Shown in pieces: positions 14,501-53,378 of a stretch of 64,000 nucleotides of DNA. Within the stretch, counting starts at the first letter, position 1. Each line of letters opens with the position of its first letter. Source of the stretch: Thereva unica (taxonomy: Eukaryota > Arthropoda > Insecta > Diptera > Therevidae); the NCBI GenBank assembly GCA_949987705.1, contig OX465284.1, positions 118,091,052-118,155,051 of the forward strand. Direction: 5' to 3'. The notes beneath the pieces were generated by a model that ran no database searches, had not been told where the DNA came from, and saw only the letters and a program-made list of their open reading frames with translations. A program made the translations under genes and the position numbers.

Positions 14501-15283
14501 AATCCAGAACAGTCAATTCAGGCATTTGGGTTGAAATGCCAACGACTACAAGTCGGAGACGTATGCATTTCACTTATAGCCAGAGAATCGCAGCCATTAA
14601 CAACTCAACAAAATCTATTACCCTCGTCCCTGCTTGCACCAACGTCTTATTCATCCTCCCAGCTGTATAAGGAAGAAGCAGCACCGCAAAACCTTTCAAG
14701 AAAATCACAAGCAAGTGAACATTTTTCTACAGTGCCCACAACAGCAACAGGAACTTTGGTTAGTAGCAGGCTGTCAGCACCAATGCCGCCGCATCTAGCC
14801 CTCCCACCAGCTGTTTCTCATATACCACTTCAGCCGTACGAAATTCATCCGTATCAGACAAGCCCGCCATTATCTCGTCATCATTCATCTCCACCATCTT
14901 CTATAGGGTCAATGGTAAATAGCTTACCTTCGCATTTGCATCACCATCGTTCGACAAAGCAAATTGGTGTACTCGAAGGGCATATGATTTCTGTGAAGTG
15001 TAATACTGAAGTTCCAAGCTCTCCGCCCCCGTCATCATCTGCTCCGCCAACCCGTCCACCATCCAACCAGCCCTACTACTTAGGCACATCTGAAATTCCT
15101 AGATCGTCTAGTGGCGGAGCTGCTACAGATCGGCTCCACCAGTCAGACGGGCATCATCTTACCCCAGAACAGCAGGCAGCCGTGGAAGCCTCGCTCTCCA
15201 GGAAAAGGCGGTGGTCCGCTCCGGACATTTGTGATGATGAAGGCTGTCAACCCACTCCTAGCAAGACTTCTAACAAATCTTAA
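11502..15283 (+). CDS. Atx-1: Ataxin-1 orthologue (AXH-domain protein)
   Basis: Four coding exons: 11502-12307, 12368-12919, 12972-13194 and 14438-15283, all with GT-AG borders and consistent phase, giving 808 residues. The AXH domain spans residues ~463-577 (IELSNG..RVEDM, then FFVYGQGWASC..P, ending VGDVCISL). This is the RNA/protein-binding fold that in Ataxin-1 mediates dimerisation and binding to Capicua and other repressors. The C-terminus carries RKRRWSAPD: a basic nuclear signal, the Trp786 of a U2AF-homology ligand motif, and Ser787 in an R-x-x-S-x-P 14-3-3 site, matching the disease-relevant Ser776 site in human ATXN1. The N-terminal half is low complexity, with alanine runs and asparagine runs but no long glutamine tract. 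The start is the first ATG of the exon; the exon probably opens at 11320 after a CCTTTTAG acceptor, so at least one 5'-UTR exon lies upstream. Expected to be a nuclear transcriptional regulator. Identification is strong; the exact N-terminus is less certain. Confidence 0.93.
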
Positions 15284-15692
15284 TCATTAGTGGCATACAT
15301 TCAGACGAAAATTGCACAAATTGGCAATCGACACTTAACGCTAGAACGGTTTCAGCATTTGACGCGTACGTGTGTGTCCTCGTCAAATGCAATCAACGGC
15401 AAAATGTTATCTAAGGTAAAAAGAACTTGTTAAAATTGTAAAAAGAAATTACTATAAATTTAATATTTGTTCACACAAGTGTAAAATACTAGATGTTAAG
15501 GTAGTTTTAGAATTGTACATACAGAAATTGTATTTGTAATACAGAAACAAATTAAAACTGAAATTCTGATTTTTGCAAATTTCAAAGAGAAAATTGAGTT
15601 TCAGTCGTGCCGTAAAGAAATTGAGTCCCTGATATATTTTTAACGATTATATAAATTTAACAATACTGAAAAATTAGACCTATAAGAACTAA

Positions 15693-15698
15693 AATAAA
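15693..15698 (+). terminator. Candidate poly(A) signal of Atx-1
   Basis: AATAAA lies about 410 bases after the Atx-1 stop, in AT-rich 3'-UTR-like sequence. Further AATAAA copies near 16360 and 16417 could serve longer 3' UTRs. Confidence 0.5.
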
Positions 15699-15719
15699 CA
15701 CATACATAAAAGAACAAAT

Positions 15720-17066
15720 ATTCAAAATATGCAGAAGCGCCGCTCTTCCTTTCATTCATATGAGAATCGGGCGTGGGGGCCGCTACCCGGCAGCGCCTTG
15801 CCTCGACACTTATCCAAATAGTTATTTTTGATACGCGTAATCAGTTTCAAGGTGTGCTGCACCTAACATTCTCTCTAAGGGATAGAAATCTAAAAATACT
15901 TTAAGGGAATCACAGCAACAGAATGAACTTAACTCAATTTCCTCTAGCAGGACGATTGCGGAGCAAAATCTTTAAGAAAACGCTGCGACCTCCTGCAAAA
16001 TGTGACTGTCCTTGTTATACAACTAAGTTCCCGACCATTCACTACTGCGGAACGACATTCAAATCGACGTAGAAAATAGAGGAAAGGAAATTAATTAAAA
16101 AATATATAAACAAATAGAAATCGAGAAAATGATTGTGATCAAACAAAAAGTATTAATTTTAATATGTTCTTCGACATGTTCTCTTCTTTGTATTCTTAAC
16201 TTTACTTTTAATTAAATTTTAACTTTGCGATATTTGTTACACTTTGTGATTTTTTTATTGTTCAATTGAGAGAGTTGAGAAACAGTTTAATTAATTATTA
16301 ATTATATTTAAGCAACAGAGCTCTTGGAATATTTGATGTATCATGTATAAAAATTCAAATAAACTGGATATAATTAAGCAATTGTGTTACTTGGTAGTAC
16401 TTACTAATTTTAATAAAATGCATGGAGGCCTTTCAACACTGGTATTGAGTTATATCTAGCAGAGAGTTTTCCGGACGTATTTAAAATATTTCTTTGCGGA
16501 ATTATAAGATGAAAGTATTTCGTCGGATTGGAGGGCCAATGTGACGGGCTCCATGTACTCGCACCCCTGAAGGTTGTACCACCAGCAAATTGACTACCTT
16601 AACTCTAGAATAACAATTTGAATGAAGTACAGCGTAGGTGACATTGCCTCCTGGAATTGAATCTGGAAAAACAGTCTAACCGCACCTAAATCCAAATTCC
16701 AGAAACTAGACTTGCATCTGTTATAAGCTGGTCATTAAAGCCTGTAAATCTCTTCGGCTTCTTCCAATATCAACTTCCTGTGTATAGCCTTCAGCTTCAT
16801 TTCCACTTTCCTCCATCCATCCACGTTCTTCACTATGTGTCCTAGGAAGTTTTTCGGTGTTAGTCGTGCTTCGGCCATTGCCTCGTTTCTCCCTAGATTC
16901 GCTGAGTCTCACACCATAAAGAAAGACATGGTCTGCGTTATTCATAACTATCTTCCTCACACTCCTTTGTAAACCATCTCTCCACGTTCGTATAAGTCTG
17001 ACAAGACTTAACAGACCCTTCCCCCTGCCCTTTCCAATCCGTTACCAACTCGCAGTGCCTCCAACA
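15720..17066. other. Gene-free stretch downstream of Atx-1
   Basis: May include a longer Atx-1 3' UTR up to about 16.4 kb, since AATAAA motifs occur near 16360 and 16417. From about 16.7 kb on, the minus strand shows short frames that look like an old repeat, continuing on the far side of the MITE at 17070-17396, but I could not assign a family. Confidence 0.4.
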
Positions 17067-17069
17067 TAA

Positions 17070-17396
17070 GACCGGTTCTACACATTCAACTTTGCATTCC
17101 ACTTTTTGACGTTCAACTTTTTTTTCTCTTTCACTCCAATGCAAAGTTTGAAACAGACTAGAGTTGAAAGGAATATGGAAAGCAGCTCAGAATGGAATGG
17201 AAATTTGCGTTCAACTTTTGTGTTTACGTTCAACATTTTTATGAGTGTGCGTATATGTATGAATATGAGTGTACACGGATAGCAAAGACAGCCGAGATTT
17301 TCGACCTGCTTCTTGAATAGTTGAAAATGTGTAGACGCGAGCGAAAGAATTGAACCTCAAAAAGTGGAATGCAAAGTTGAATGTGTAGAACCGGTC
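17070..17396. mobile_element. MITE with long terminal inverted repeats and TAA target duplication (PIF/Harbinger-like)
   Basis: The left end starts GACCGGTTCTACACATTCAA and the right end is its reverse complement. The inverted repeat continues almost perfectly for about 38 bases. The element is 327 bp and is flanked by TAA on both sides (17067-17069 and 17397-17399). A 3 bp TWA-type duplication is typical of PIF/Harbinger. There is no coding capacity, hence a non-autonomous element. Confidence 0.8.
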
Positions 17397-17858
17397 TAAT
17401 GCTTGGTTATAGATAAGCATGCCTCTTCTCGCCCAGTATGTCTCTGTAGATGATCCCTGCACACGCCGCATCGTTGGACATGGTCTTGCATGCACAGCAC
17501 GTACGGGGAACGCTTAGTCTATATTCGATCCTCGATTTTCTGCTGCTTTTCTGTTCTGCTCGATTTTCTGCTGTCATCATCCAAAAAATACCGAGAGATT
17601 CGGGAGTTATCCCCTCTTTTGTGAATGCCCCAAAGAGGACTGCAAAATGCCAATTATCTCGAGAAATACTGGTCAGGCCGGGGTGAGACTGAATTCACAG
17701 ACACCCTGGGAGGTCCTTTGCAACTAGGCATCACTCCCTAAAATTCATTATTATTATATTAAGGTATTTTTGGTGGAAATGAATTTTGAAATCCTGCTTG
17801 GCTGTTTAAATTCAGTTTTAGGCAATGAAACATATTCCCAGAACAAAAAAATACTACT

Positions 17859-18730
17859 AAATTATATAAAATACATAAATTGACTTAAATAAACCTTAAA
17901 TAAGTCAATTTAACTACTTAAATTAAAGAAATCTTTAAAAAATGAAAACTTTCAATTCCTGGAATCTCAAAAAAATGCATAAGAATCATACTGATAAAAA
18001 CTTTGTTTTAGCCCGTTTCTGCGTTATCGTCAATAATCGTTATTAAGTTATTATTATTACATATGTATTATTTACATATTCTATTATATTTTTAATTACT
18101 TAAAAACAGAATTTCACGTTTTTTTATTAAAATCAATAAAATAAACTTTTGAAATTATCAAATAGCATTATATATGGCATAGTGAAAAATTGCATAGCTG
18201 CAGGAGTCTACTGCTTATCGAAATAACGAGCGTTTTTGATAACCGCACGGATCCTGTATGATATGTCAGAAATTACAATGCGAAGTGTCAAAGTTTTCTC
18301 ATACAAAGTTGCGAAACTTGGCATTGTAAATTTATCCATTAGATAGAGGATCCCTGCGCTTACCAAAAAACGTGAGTTTTAAGCTGTGGTTAAACATTAA
18401 ACTCTTAAAAATATGCAATTATCCTCTTTTGATAATTTCAGAAGTTTATTAATTGATTTTGATTAAATTAAACAATAAAAATTTGTGAAATTATGTTTTC
18501 AAGTAATTAAAAATATAATAGAATATGTAAATAATACATATTTAATAATAATAACTTAATAACAATTATTGACGATAACACAAAAACTGAGTTTTTACCA
18601 ATATGATTCTTATGCATTTTTTTGAGATTTCAGGAATTGAAAAATTTCATTTTTTTGGAATTTCTTTAATTTAAGTAGTTTATTTGACTTATTAAAGGTT
18701 TATTTAAGTCAATTTATGTAATTTATAAAA
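17859..18730. repeat. Nearly complete palindrome of about 870 bp (long inverted repeat)
   Basis: The left arm 17859-18163 and the right arm 18427-18730 are reverse complements with few differences and small indels over ~300 bases: for example ATAAATTGACTTAAATAAAC at the left and its complement at the right, then matching blocks around AAATGCATAAGAATCATA and TATTTACATATTCTATTATA. Weaker complementarity continues through the 18164-18426 segment (ACAATGC..AAGT blocks, GGATCCT on both sides) to a centre near 18.30 kb. No open frame and no clear target duplication. It could be a foldback-type MITE or a locus giving a long hairpin RNA. Confidence 0.85.
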
Positions 18731-18834
18731 TTCCGTCAAAGATGCAGCTAAACTGAATAGTTTAAAATCCTTTCCCAAGAGATAAGGAGTTTTGTAATCT
18801 GAACTAAACTGGTGGAGGGTTTCAGTTTGAGGGA

Positions 18835-18850
18835 GTGGGGGGGGGGGGGG
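18835..18850 (+). repeat. Poly-G tract
   Basis: A G-rich run including more than ten consecutive G just right of the palindrome. Prone to length variation or assembly error. Confidence 0.7.
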
Positions 18851-20420
18851 CACCGGCAGTGGCTTGAAATCAAGCACATCAGCTTCCAACATTCCACAAA
18901 AAACAAAGGACGGAACATGAAGGTGCTCTCGGGCAGGTAATACAACAAACACCTTTTACAAGCGTTCTGATTAAGGTAAGCCAAGATCTTATATCCCAGT
19001 TAAAAGGCATATCAAAGCCTACCTTGGCCGAGCTTCAGTTCAACGGACTTAATGGTATGTTATTAGATTTTAGCTTGTAGTTTGGATTGGAGTTTGGTTG
19101 TTTGGCTACCCACCCGGGCCTAGAGTACTGTGGCAGATCTGTTTCATAACAGATTACTTCGTCACAAGATATTTCACTTCACTATTAATCACGTGCACTT
19201 GTCGTGACGAATAGGACCATTTTGTTAAGTGGGCCTTCGTTCCACACTGCATCGAACTCCCTTCTCCAAGGCAATCAAAAACGCTCCGGTACACTGTCTT
19301 GTCATGTTCCAGCGTACATATGTCTGATTTTAGTGCAATATGATGCGGTATGAGTAGCATCATGCTCCGCCTGGCATGCAAGTTGGCTATCGATATCGAT
19401 AATTCAACCCATTTGGATGACGATCTAACCACTACCTTAAACACCTTTTTGATATTATTGTCCGACTGACTCATTGCCCGAAATATTAGATATGGATCTG
19501 CAAAATAGGCGCTGTTTAATGCATTCACCTCAGTGGTGTACACTATACGTCTACAGCAAGGAAGGACAACATTTGGAATAATGTCCACACTAGACTATAT
19601 GGTGCATATACGAAATATGAGAAGGAGCTCGAATCTTCCAGTGAACGTAGGATTTATTTGTGCTTCGGGAGGCAGTCTCCGCTGAATTGAGCTATTGTTC
19701 GAATCTCATATTCCCCAAGATTCTATTGCTTTGGATTATATAAGGGAGTTTCTCAAATTCTATTTTCGAGGTCAAAATTGGCATGAGAGCCGAATGCTGG
19801 TAGTAGGCCCCATAAAGCCAGCGCTTAATATATAAACAAACAAAACTAGATGGTCTTCCATATTTTGTGATAAAACTAACATTTCAAACGAATGATTTAC
19901 TAGTTCCGTGCAACTGATGGAAGGATAACAATTCAAAATTCCCGCCACAAACCTACTGAGTCCTTGGATATGTTCCAATAGTATACCTAGCCCCATCTGT
20001 TTGACAGGTTATAGGATATTAAAGCTTTTCTAATTGTCAAATAGGTGGCTGATACGAAATTTTATTATAGTTTCGTTTATCACAATAAGAAATAATTATT
20101 CTAGCTGGTGAATTCCAAATCCATCGAACTTTTTACCAAACACGAAGTAATAAAATAATACAAAAATAATTCTCACAAAACCCGATTTTGCTTGTGGCAC
20201 CACTAATGACAAAAGTACGTGGGAATAGTTCACCTGCTAAAAAAAAATTCAAATTTGACACTTCTCCATTGCATTTTCTGATAAGTGTCACTTGGAAAAT
20301 AAAAATCGCGCGATAAGCTAGTTTTTGATCATTTATTCATTTATATTGTATTTAATTCCTTCATAAATTCTATTATAAAAAGTTCGTATTTTTTAGTACG
20401 TTTAAGCTTTAAGTTTTGTG
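18851..20420. other. Gene-free stretch upstream of SMG1
   Basis: No supported gene. The minus-strand open frame at 19154-19588 (144 codons) has no recognisable domain or splice partner. The SMG1 promoter and 5' UTR should lie in the last few hundred bases. Confidence 0.45.
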
Positions 20421-20441
20421 TCGAAATGACACAAATAAGTG

Positions 20442-47528
<27,087 letters not shown>

Positions 47529-47584
47529 AGGAAAGCAGAGAACGAAGCCGTACGCGCTTTGTGGGTTCTCAGTATTCATGAAAT

Positions 47585-47590
47585 AATAAA
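47585..47590 (+). terminator. Poly(A) signal of SMG1
   Basis: AATAAA 57 bases after the SMG1 stop codon, implying a very short 3' UTR. Confidence 0.65.
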
Positions 47591-47599
47591 AAACAAATT

Positions 47600-48926
47600 T
47601 TTTTAAAAAAGTCATAACAAAAAATATATATACAAAAAGCTGCAATACAAGTTTGCAGTTAAGTGAAACTGTTCTGAAGCTTGAATGTTCGTTCCAGCCG
47701 TCTCCCTGCGGAGACAGCTTAAATAGAGTTGAAGTCCAATCGAAGTATAACAGAGCAGTTAATCCCTTATACATATAGAAACGTCAACGGTGTTTCTTCT
47801 ATACATATATATTTTCCTTTTTTGTTTTCTTACAATGTTTTTTTAATTATTCCATATATACATCAACGCGAAGACTTTACTTACGACATTAACTAAATGA
47901 TACAAAATCATCCTACAAGGAGCTTACATAGTTGAAAAAGACACTATAAAGCAGGGAATAATTAATTATCTTCTTTACAACTGAAAAATTGTGGACTAAA
48001 TTGAACATTTAGAAATATCCTCCAACGTTCTGGTTATTAGTTAAATTAGAAGTTTTGTTGCAACTTTTACAAAAAATGGAAAAATTCTGCGCGCTATTCA
48101 AAATTCTTGCTGCTCACTTTTAATATTTTTTTATTCGAATTTCTTTATTTTCCTTTTAAATAAAAATGTTTCCATGGAATTAAACGAGTTTTAATCAATT
48201 TAACCCCCGACCCCTTCAAAAACAGCGTAAGATCTTGCGCGGATGTCAGGACCCTTTACAGCTTGATTACCGCTCTGTCTGAGCCCTGGATTACCTGTTA
48301 CAGAGGAGGGCGGAGAACTCACCTGCAGCACTTGAAGAAGATGAGTCCAATTTAGGTTAAGTATATGGCATTGACCCTCATTTATTCTTGTTTTGGTCTT
48401 GCCCCAAATTGAAGCAATTTGCACTTGCTGCAACTACATTCTGACTGTGGCTCGAAAGGAGAACAAGTTCATCGTTATTATCTTCATCGAACCACTGCTT
48501 AAAAGGGTGCCCCTACGCCGTTAACTTGACGTATAAATAATTATATGTATATGCATGTTTAAAACCAAATCAATCTTTCGTTCATTTATTTTTCACTTTT
48601 TGGTACGTAAAAATTTAAACTTTGATAAATTATTTAAAAATTGCCCTTTTATTTAAAGTAAACTTTTTTCCTTAAAAATGTTCACAATCAAGAGAATAAC
48701 AATCACATTTAATACATAACAAATAGAAGCCGATTAAAATAAATAAGGAGTAATAAATCACAAGAGCAGGGCGACACGATTCTACCGTTTACTAAAGTAT
48801 TTCTTTTTTAGGCAGTTAACACTGAGTTTTATACGAAATTGTCCGATTGAACTTCAACAACTTAAGGCAACTTTCGCGAAATCTATTCCACGGGCCTAAA
48901 AATCAACCAAGGTAGTAGCTTAAATC
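47600..48926. other. Convergent intergenic region between SMG1 and TMF
   Basis: Holds the 3' UTR of TMF (minus strand), with AATAAA-type signals on that strand near 48648-48653 and an ATTAAA at 48708-48713. The open frame at 48200-48433 has no recognisable domain. Confidence 0.5.
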
Positions 48927-51900
48927 CTAGGAAAGACTTTTCTGTCGTAGCAGCTCGTCAATCTGAGCTTTGTACATTTCTTTGACATCTTGAAGATCTA
49001 ATTCTAATTCTTGTGTTTCTTCAACTTTTTCGCCGTACATTTGAAGCAAGGCGTCATATTGGCGTTGCAAATCAGTAAACTCCTTCTCTAATGTCTCGTG
49101 CATGGCGAGCTTATCTTTAATCTAAAATTGAAAATGATTGTAAACATGAAAACACTTGAAAGGGAAACGCATACGTTTTCTAATTCTATTGTTAGATTTG
49201 ATATTTCAGTGTTTAGGAAATTCCGCTCCGCCTGCAGCCTTGAAAGTTCCCACTGAAGCTGACTTACTTCTCCTTCTCTCTGTTTTAATGACGACTGCAA
49301 GTTTTCCAACATTGACGTTGTATGTCCCATTTGGCCAAGACCTACATTTAAACCATAAGCAGAGCCACAAGGTGCAGGGTGTCGGCCAGAGTTCGAGATG
49401 CAGTCTAGATCATCCTGCGAAGAAATACATTGTTTTTATTTCAATTGTTAAAAAATATCGCGGCATTAATAATTATAAACCATTTGCCAAGCCGAGCTTC
49501 CAAATGAATCAGCCAACGAATTCCTGCCCAGGCTAAGAGTTGGCGAATTATTTCCCACTTCATTTTCCAAGCCTGTTTCAGCTGCTTCTAGTGTAGTTGA
49601 ACCTTGCGAACAGTCGAACGCCGACCTTTCATCATTCTTTTCTTTTCTGCACAAAGCGCGCTCCAGCTCCATACTTTTCTCCAAGGCTGCGAATTTTTCG
49701 TGTAACTGTTCAGTTTGCTCCAGGGAATCGCTTAGCTTAGATGTGAGTTCTTCTATTTGTCTACAAACATGGTGAATATAGCAAATCTTGCCGAAATCGT
49801 TGCTCTTAGTTCTTACCTTTTATATTCAGCCTCCTTCAAACTGAAATCTAACTCGTTTTGTTGTAAAGAATTCGACAATTGCTCTGATTTCAGTAGAGCA
49901 CTAGACAGGCGCTCCTCCAGGCTTCTTATTCTAGAATTCAGCAGATTCTGTTGCTCCACAGACGATACTTCCAAAGTTTCAAAAGATTTTAATTTATTCT
50001 GAGCCTCCTCTACAGTAAGAAAGAAATGTAAAACACTGAAACAACGAATTAAGAATAGAGCAAACCTAATTCCGTAAGCAGTTGCTTCTCTTGCTTCTCC
50101 CAACTGCTGATTCGTGCAGAAAGCGTACCTTGAAGCGCCTCTAGTTGTCTCACAAGTGGAATAGTAGCTAGGCTAAGTTCTTGAGTTAGCTCTTCAGCTC
50201 GGCGTTCAGCAGACTCCAAGCTGCGCAGTAAAACTAAATTCTCCTGTCTTAATTTGTGTTCTCTAATTGAATTTTCCGTTTCGGCAACTCTTAATTTTTC
50301 GCGAAAATCTTCAAGTTGGACTAAAATTTCAGCGTTTTGGTCTTGCGTTATTTTTTTCTCAGATTCCAAAGATTGGAAAGCTTGCGCCTTTCGCACCAGC
50401 TCGCTGTGGGTGGCTTGTTTCTCTTGTAATTCTTTCTTTGCCGCCACTAGACTGGTTTGCATCGTTTCTAACTTGAGATTTAAATCCTCCAACTGACCTC
50501 TCATTGACAAGTTTTCCTTTTCTAATTTTCGTTTTTCGGATGATAGTTTATGAACCGCATCAATTTGAGACCTTTCTACTTCTTCTTTAGCTGCCAAGGA
50601 CTTCTTCATCCGTTCAACCTCTTCTGCCAGCTCCGCGATTTGCTCCTTGTTTCTTTTCAAGACGGTATCATTCTCCTTTTCCTTCGAGCGTAGCTTTTTA
50701 ATGATATTTGAGTGGTTTAGGACCTGCTTGGAAAGCTTCTCACCTTCGTCCCGCAATTCTTTAATCATAAAGTCCTTTTCCACGACGGTTTTATCTAAAA
50801 CTTCTTTTGGGATTTTTGTAGATAGATCGTTCCAAACCACCTTCAGCTGATCCCGTAAGGCATCTCTTTCTCGAATACTCATCTGGAACTTCTTCTCCAA
50901 AGCAGATAAACGCTGAGTGTATTCTTCTGTTTCTATGTGATCGGACTTCTTTTGTCCTGCTTCTAAGACGGCTTGAAATTCCGTGTTCCTTTCGAGCAAT
51001 TCTGCATTCATTCTTTCTATTTCTGTTAAGCGAATTTCCCGAGATTCTAGGATTTCACTTAGCTCGCTAATTCTCCTTAGCAATTTGTCTGTTTCTGAAT
51101 GAGAACTCAACTGGGAATCATCGGAGTGAGTAGAGACTTCAGAGGGCTCTCGGCAGTGTCCCTTTTTGCTCATTTTCAGATCATTAGAAACTGACCACTT
51201 TTTACTTGTACAAACTTGAGTTTTAAGGGGGCTGGCACGACAAGCACTGTTTGCACTACTGGAGTCGCCATTGGGGTTTGAAATTATTTCAATATCAGAT
51301 GATGTAGTGGTGTCGACTTCATCAGCCGATGTGTGCTCCGATGGAGGGCCAGACCCAACCTTAACAAGATCCTTCTCTTCGGATGCTGGATCGGGAATCT
51401 GAATATCTTCGAAGCTTTGAGTGGAATCCGATAACAGTGTTTGAGAATCGATCAAATTGTCTTCCAAAAGGGTGGTTGTAGATTTTAGGGATGAAGTGGC
51501 TTCCACATAGGTTTTAACAGATTCAAAAGAATCCGTAACATCGGAGACGTTTAGATTTTGCTCTGATGGTGTAGAATTCGATGTTTTTGCATTAGGTAGT
51601 GTAACAATTGCAGGATCTATTGGATCATCCATAACAGTATTGAAGGACATTGAGTCGTCATCCTCTTCTAAAATTTCGTCACAGCTTATAACATCAACAC
51701 TATCAGGAGACTTTGGACTTAACAATTCACTGCTCGTTGGTGTGGTAATAATCTCAACGGACTCAGAATTGTAAACCGTAACCGAAGGAGATGTAACCCC
51801 TGAACATGGTGTAGTTGGAGGTGACAAGATTTCTACTGAATCTGAATTTGAATGTACCGACTGTCTTTTCACAGTTGACTGATCACCGGACAGGAAACCG

Positions 51901-52172
51901 CCTTTGGGAGGGGTTGTTACCATTTCATCTGCTTTTGGATTATCAAAAAAGGAACCTGTGAACGAACCCCAGACTGCAGGGTTGGTCGTTGGCCATAATG
52001 GCTGCAATGGTGTTGTAGGTTCAGTCTTGCATTTTTGTTCAGATTGCATAGATGACGACGTCATCTGTTCATCTTGGATGTCCAGAGCTTTGTCTATTTG
52101 TTTCTGCGCTTCTTTTAAAGCATTTTTAGCAAGACTAGCCAAACCTGATGTGTCAAACCAACTCATTTCCAT
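48927..52172 (-). CDS. TMF: TMF (TATA-element modulatory factor / ARA160) golgin
   Basis: Five coding exons on the minus strand: 52172-50066, 50009-49817, 49760-49481, 49414-49175 and 49121-48927, all GT-AG and in phase; 1004 residues (human 1093). The N-terminus MSWFDTSGLASLAKNAL..AQ..IDKALDIQ is the conserved TMF start. The homologous start Met is the second ATG (52166), which also has a better context (purine at -3); the first ATG would add only two residues. Residues ~40-350 are acidic and Ser/Thr-rich with four V/I-E/D-I/V-I/L motifs. From ~360 to the end it is coiled coil, with the TMF DNA-binding-type block in the middle and the conserved C-terminal block (QYDALLQMYGEKVEE, then DVKEMYKAQIDELL) that in vertebrates binds Rab6. 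It acts as a Golgi tether in retrograde traffic. It converges on SMG1. Confidence 0.94.
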
Positions 52173-52544
52173 AAAGATGACTTCTTACATTTCTAGGTAT
52201 TGCGAGCTGTAAGAATTCCGACTTTCCGATTGTTGTGTTCCATGCAAAAACTTGAGGGATGAAAATAACAATTGACAAGATTTTTGTTCAAATTTAGAAA
52301 AAGGACAAATTGGAATTTAAATTTCACGTCAATCACGGCTTGTTTCACAAAATGTACAGGACACTCTTCTTGTTGACATTTTCCCAAGTGCTACTTCACT
52401 CGCAGGTTTATTGTGTCTTCACAGTTCGTGCAGCAAAACCGAATATTTAATTTATCGTTCATATATGATAAACACAGAAGGAATTAAGAAAAATAAGTTT
52501 TCTCCATCGAAAATCGAACAATTATTTTTATTTGTGGGACAAAA

Positions 52545-53378
52545 GGCCGTATCAGATCAAATTTTTGAGCAGCGACAGCAGCAGCGGAAGAGGCAGCATG
52601 CTGCTTCTTGTATCAGATTCGTTGTAGCAGCAGCAGGCAGCAAACGCTTTTTCGTCTTAAATAAAAAGCTGAAATGTCAAAAAAGCTGCCTTGATGGGCA
52701 GCAAAATTACGAATGAAAATGCAGCGGCAGCATTCAGTGCTGCTTCTGGGTGTGTTTCTTTATTCATTCCGTAGAAGGAATAGACAGAAAATGTGTTTCT
52801 TTATTCATTCCCAAGTTTCGAATTGACAGATGAAGCGTTTCTTTATTCATTCGGAATATTCGGAATGTATTCTTTTTAAACTACCTCTTGAGATGGAACA
52901 CTTTTAGAATAAAGAGAATTAACCTCACTAATATAACATAATATAAATATATTACTATCATAATTGTGTCATTTGGCAAGAAAGCGGCAGCCATGGCCCT
53001 TATTTATTTGTTATCATTTTTAAAAGTATTTCTAATAATAATAATAATTTCAGATATGGATAATAATAATTTCAAATGGACCCCAGGAGACATCAAAAGT
53101 CTAATCTTATTTTAGTTTACATATAGGTCCCACAATATTTTTAAAATACACAACTCTTTTGAATAAATCACAATTTTTCTTCAGTTTGTTTACTGTCATT
53201 CCCGGTGCGTTTCTTTATTCATTCTATTCCGAATATTCCATCATGTATTCTTTTTATTCTATTCCTTCTATGGAATGAGTAAAGAAACACACCCTCTGTG
53301 GTCATGTGACCCGCTTTGACCAATAGAAACAGTTTGCTGCTGATATTTTTGTTGCGCTGCTTTGGATCTGATACAGCC
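52545..53378. repeat. Outer imperfect inverted-repeat element containing a second element
   Basis: GGCCGTATCAGATC at 52545-52558 is matched in inverse at 53365-53378 (one mismatch), followed on both sides by CAGCAGC-rich sequence with partial similarity. The inner element 52748-53294 sits inside it. The region is rich in CAGC/GCTG. It lies upstream of TMF. Confidence 0.4.
52748..53294. mobile_element. Non-autonomous element with 36 bp terminal inverted repeats
   Basis: The left end begins GGGTGTGTTTCTTTATTCAT and continues through CC.TAGAAGGAATAG; the right end is the inverse copy with about two or three mismatches. A possible TCT duplication flanks both sides. The block GTTTCTTTATTCATTC is repeated inside as well (near 52795, 52838 and 53209). 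No coding capacity. Confidence 0.7.

Noticed and set aside
18835..18850. Poly-G run as a functional G-quadruplex
   Set aside because: A plain homopolymer without spaced G tracts; more likely length-variable noise or an assembly effect.
19154..19588. Minus-strand 144-codon open frame
   Set aside because: No recognisable domain, no convincing splice sites, no poly(A) evidence, and no neighbouring exon.
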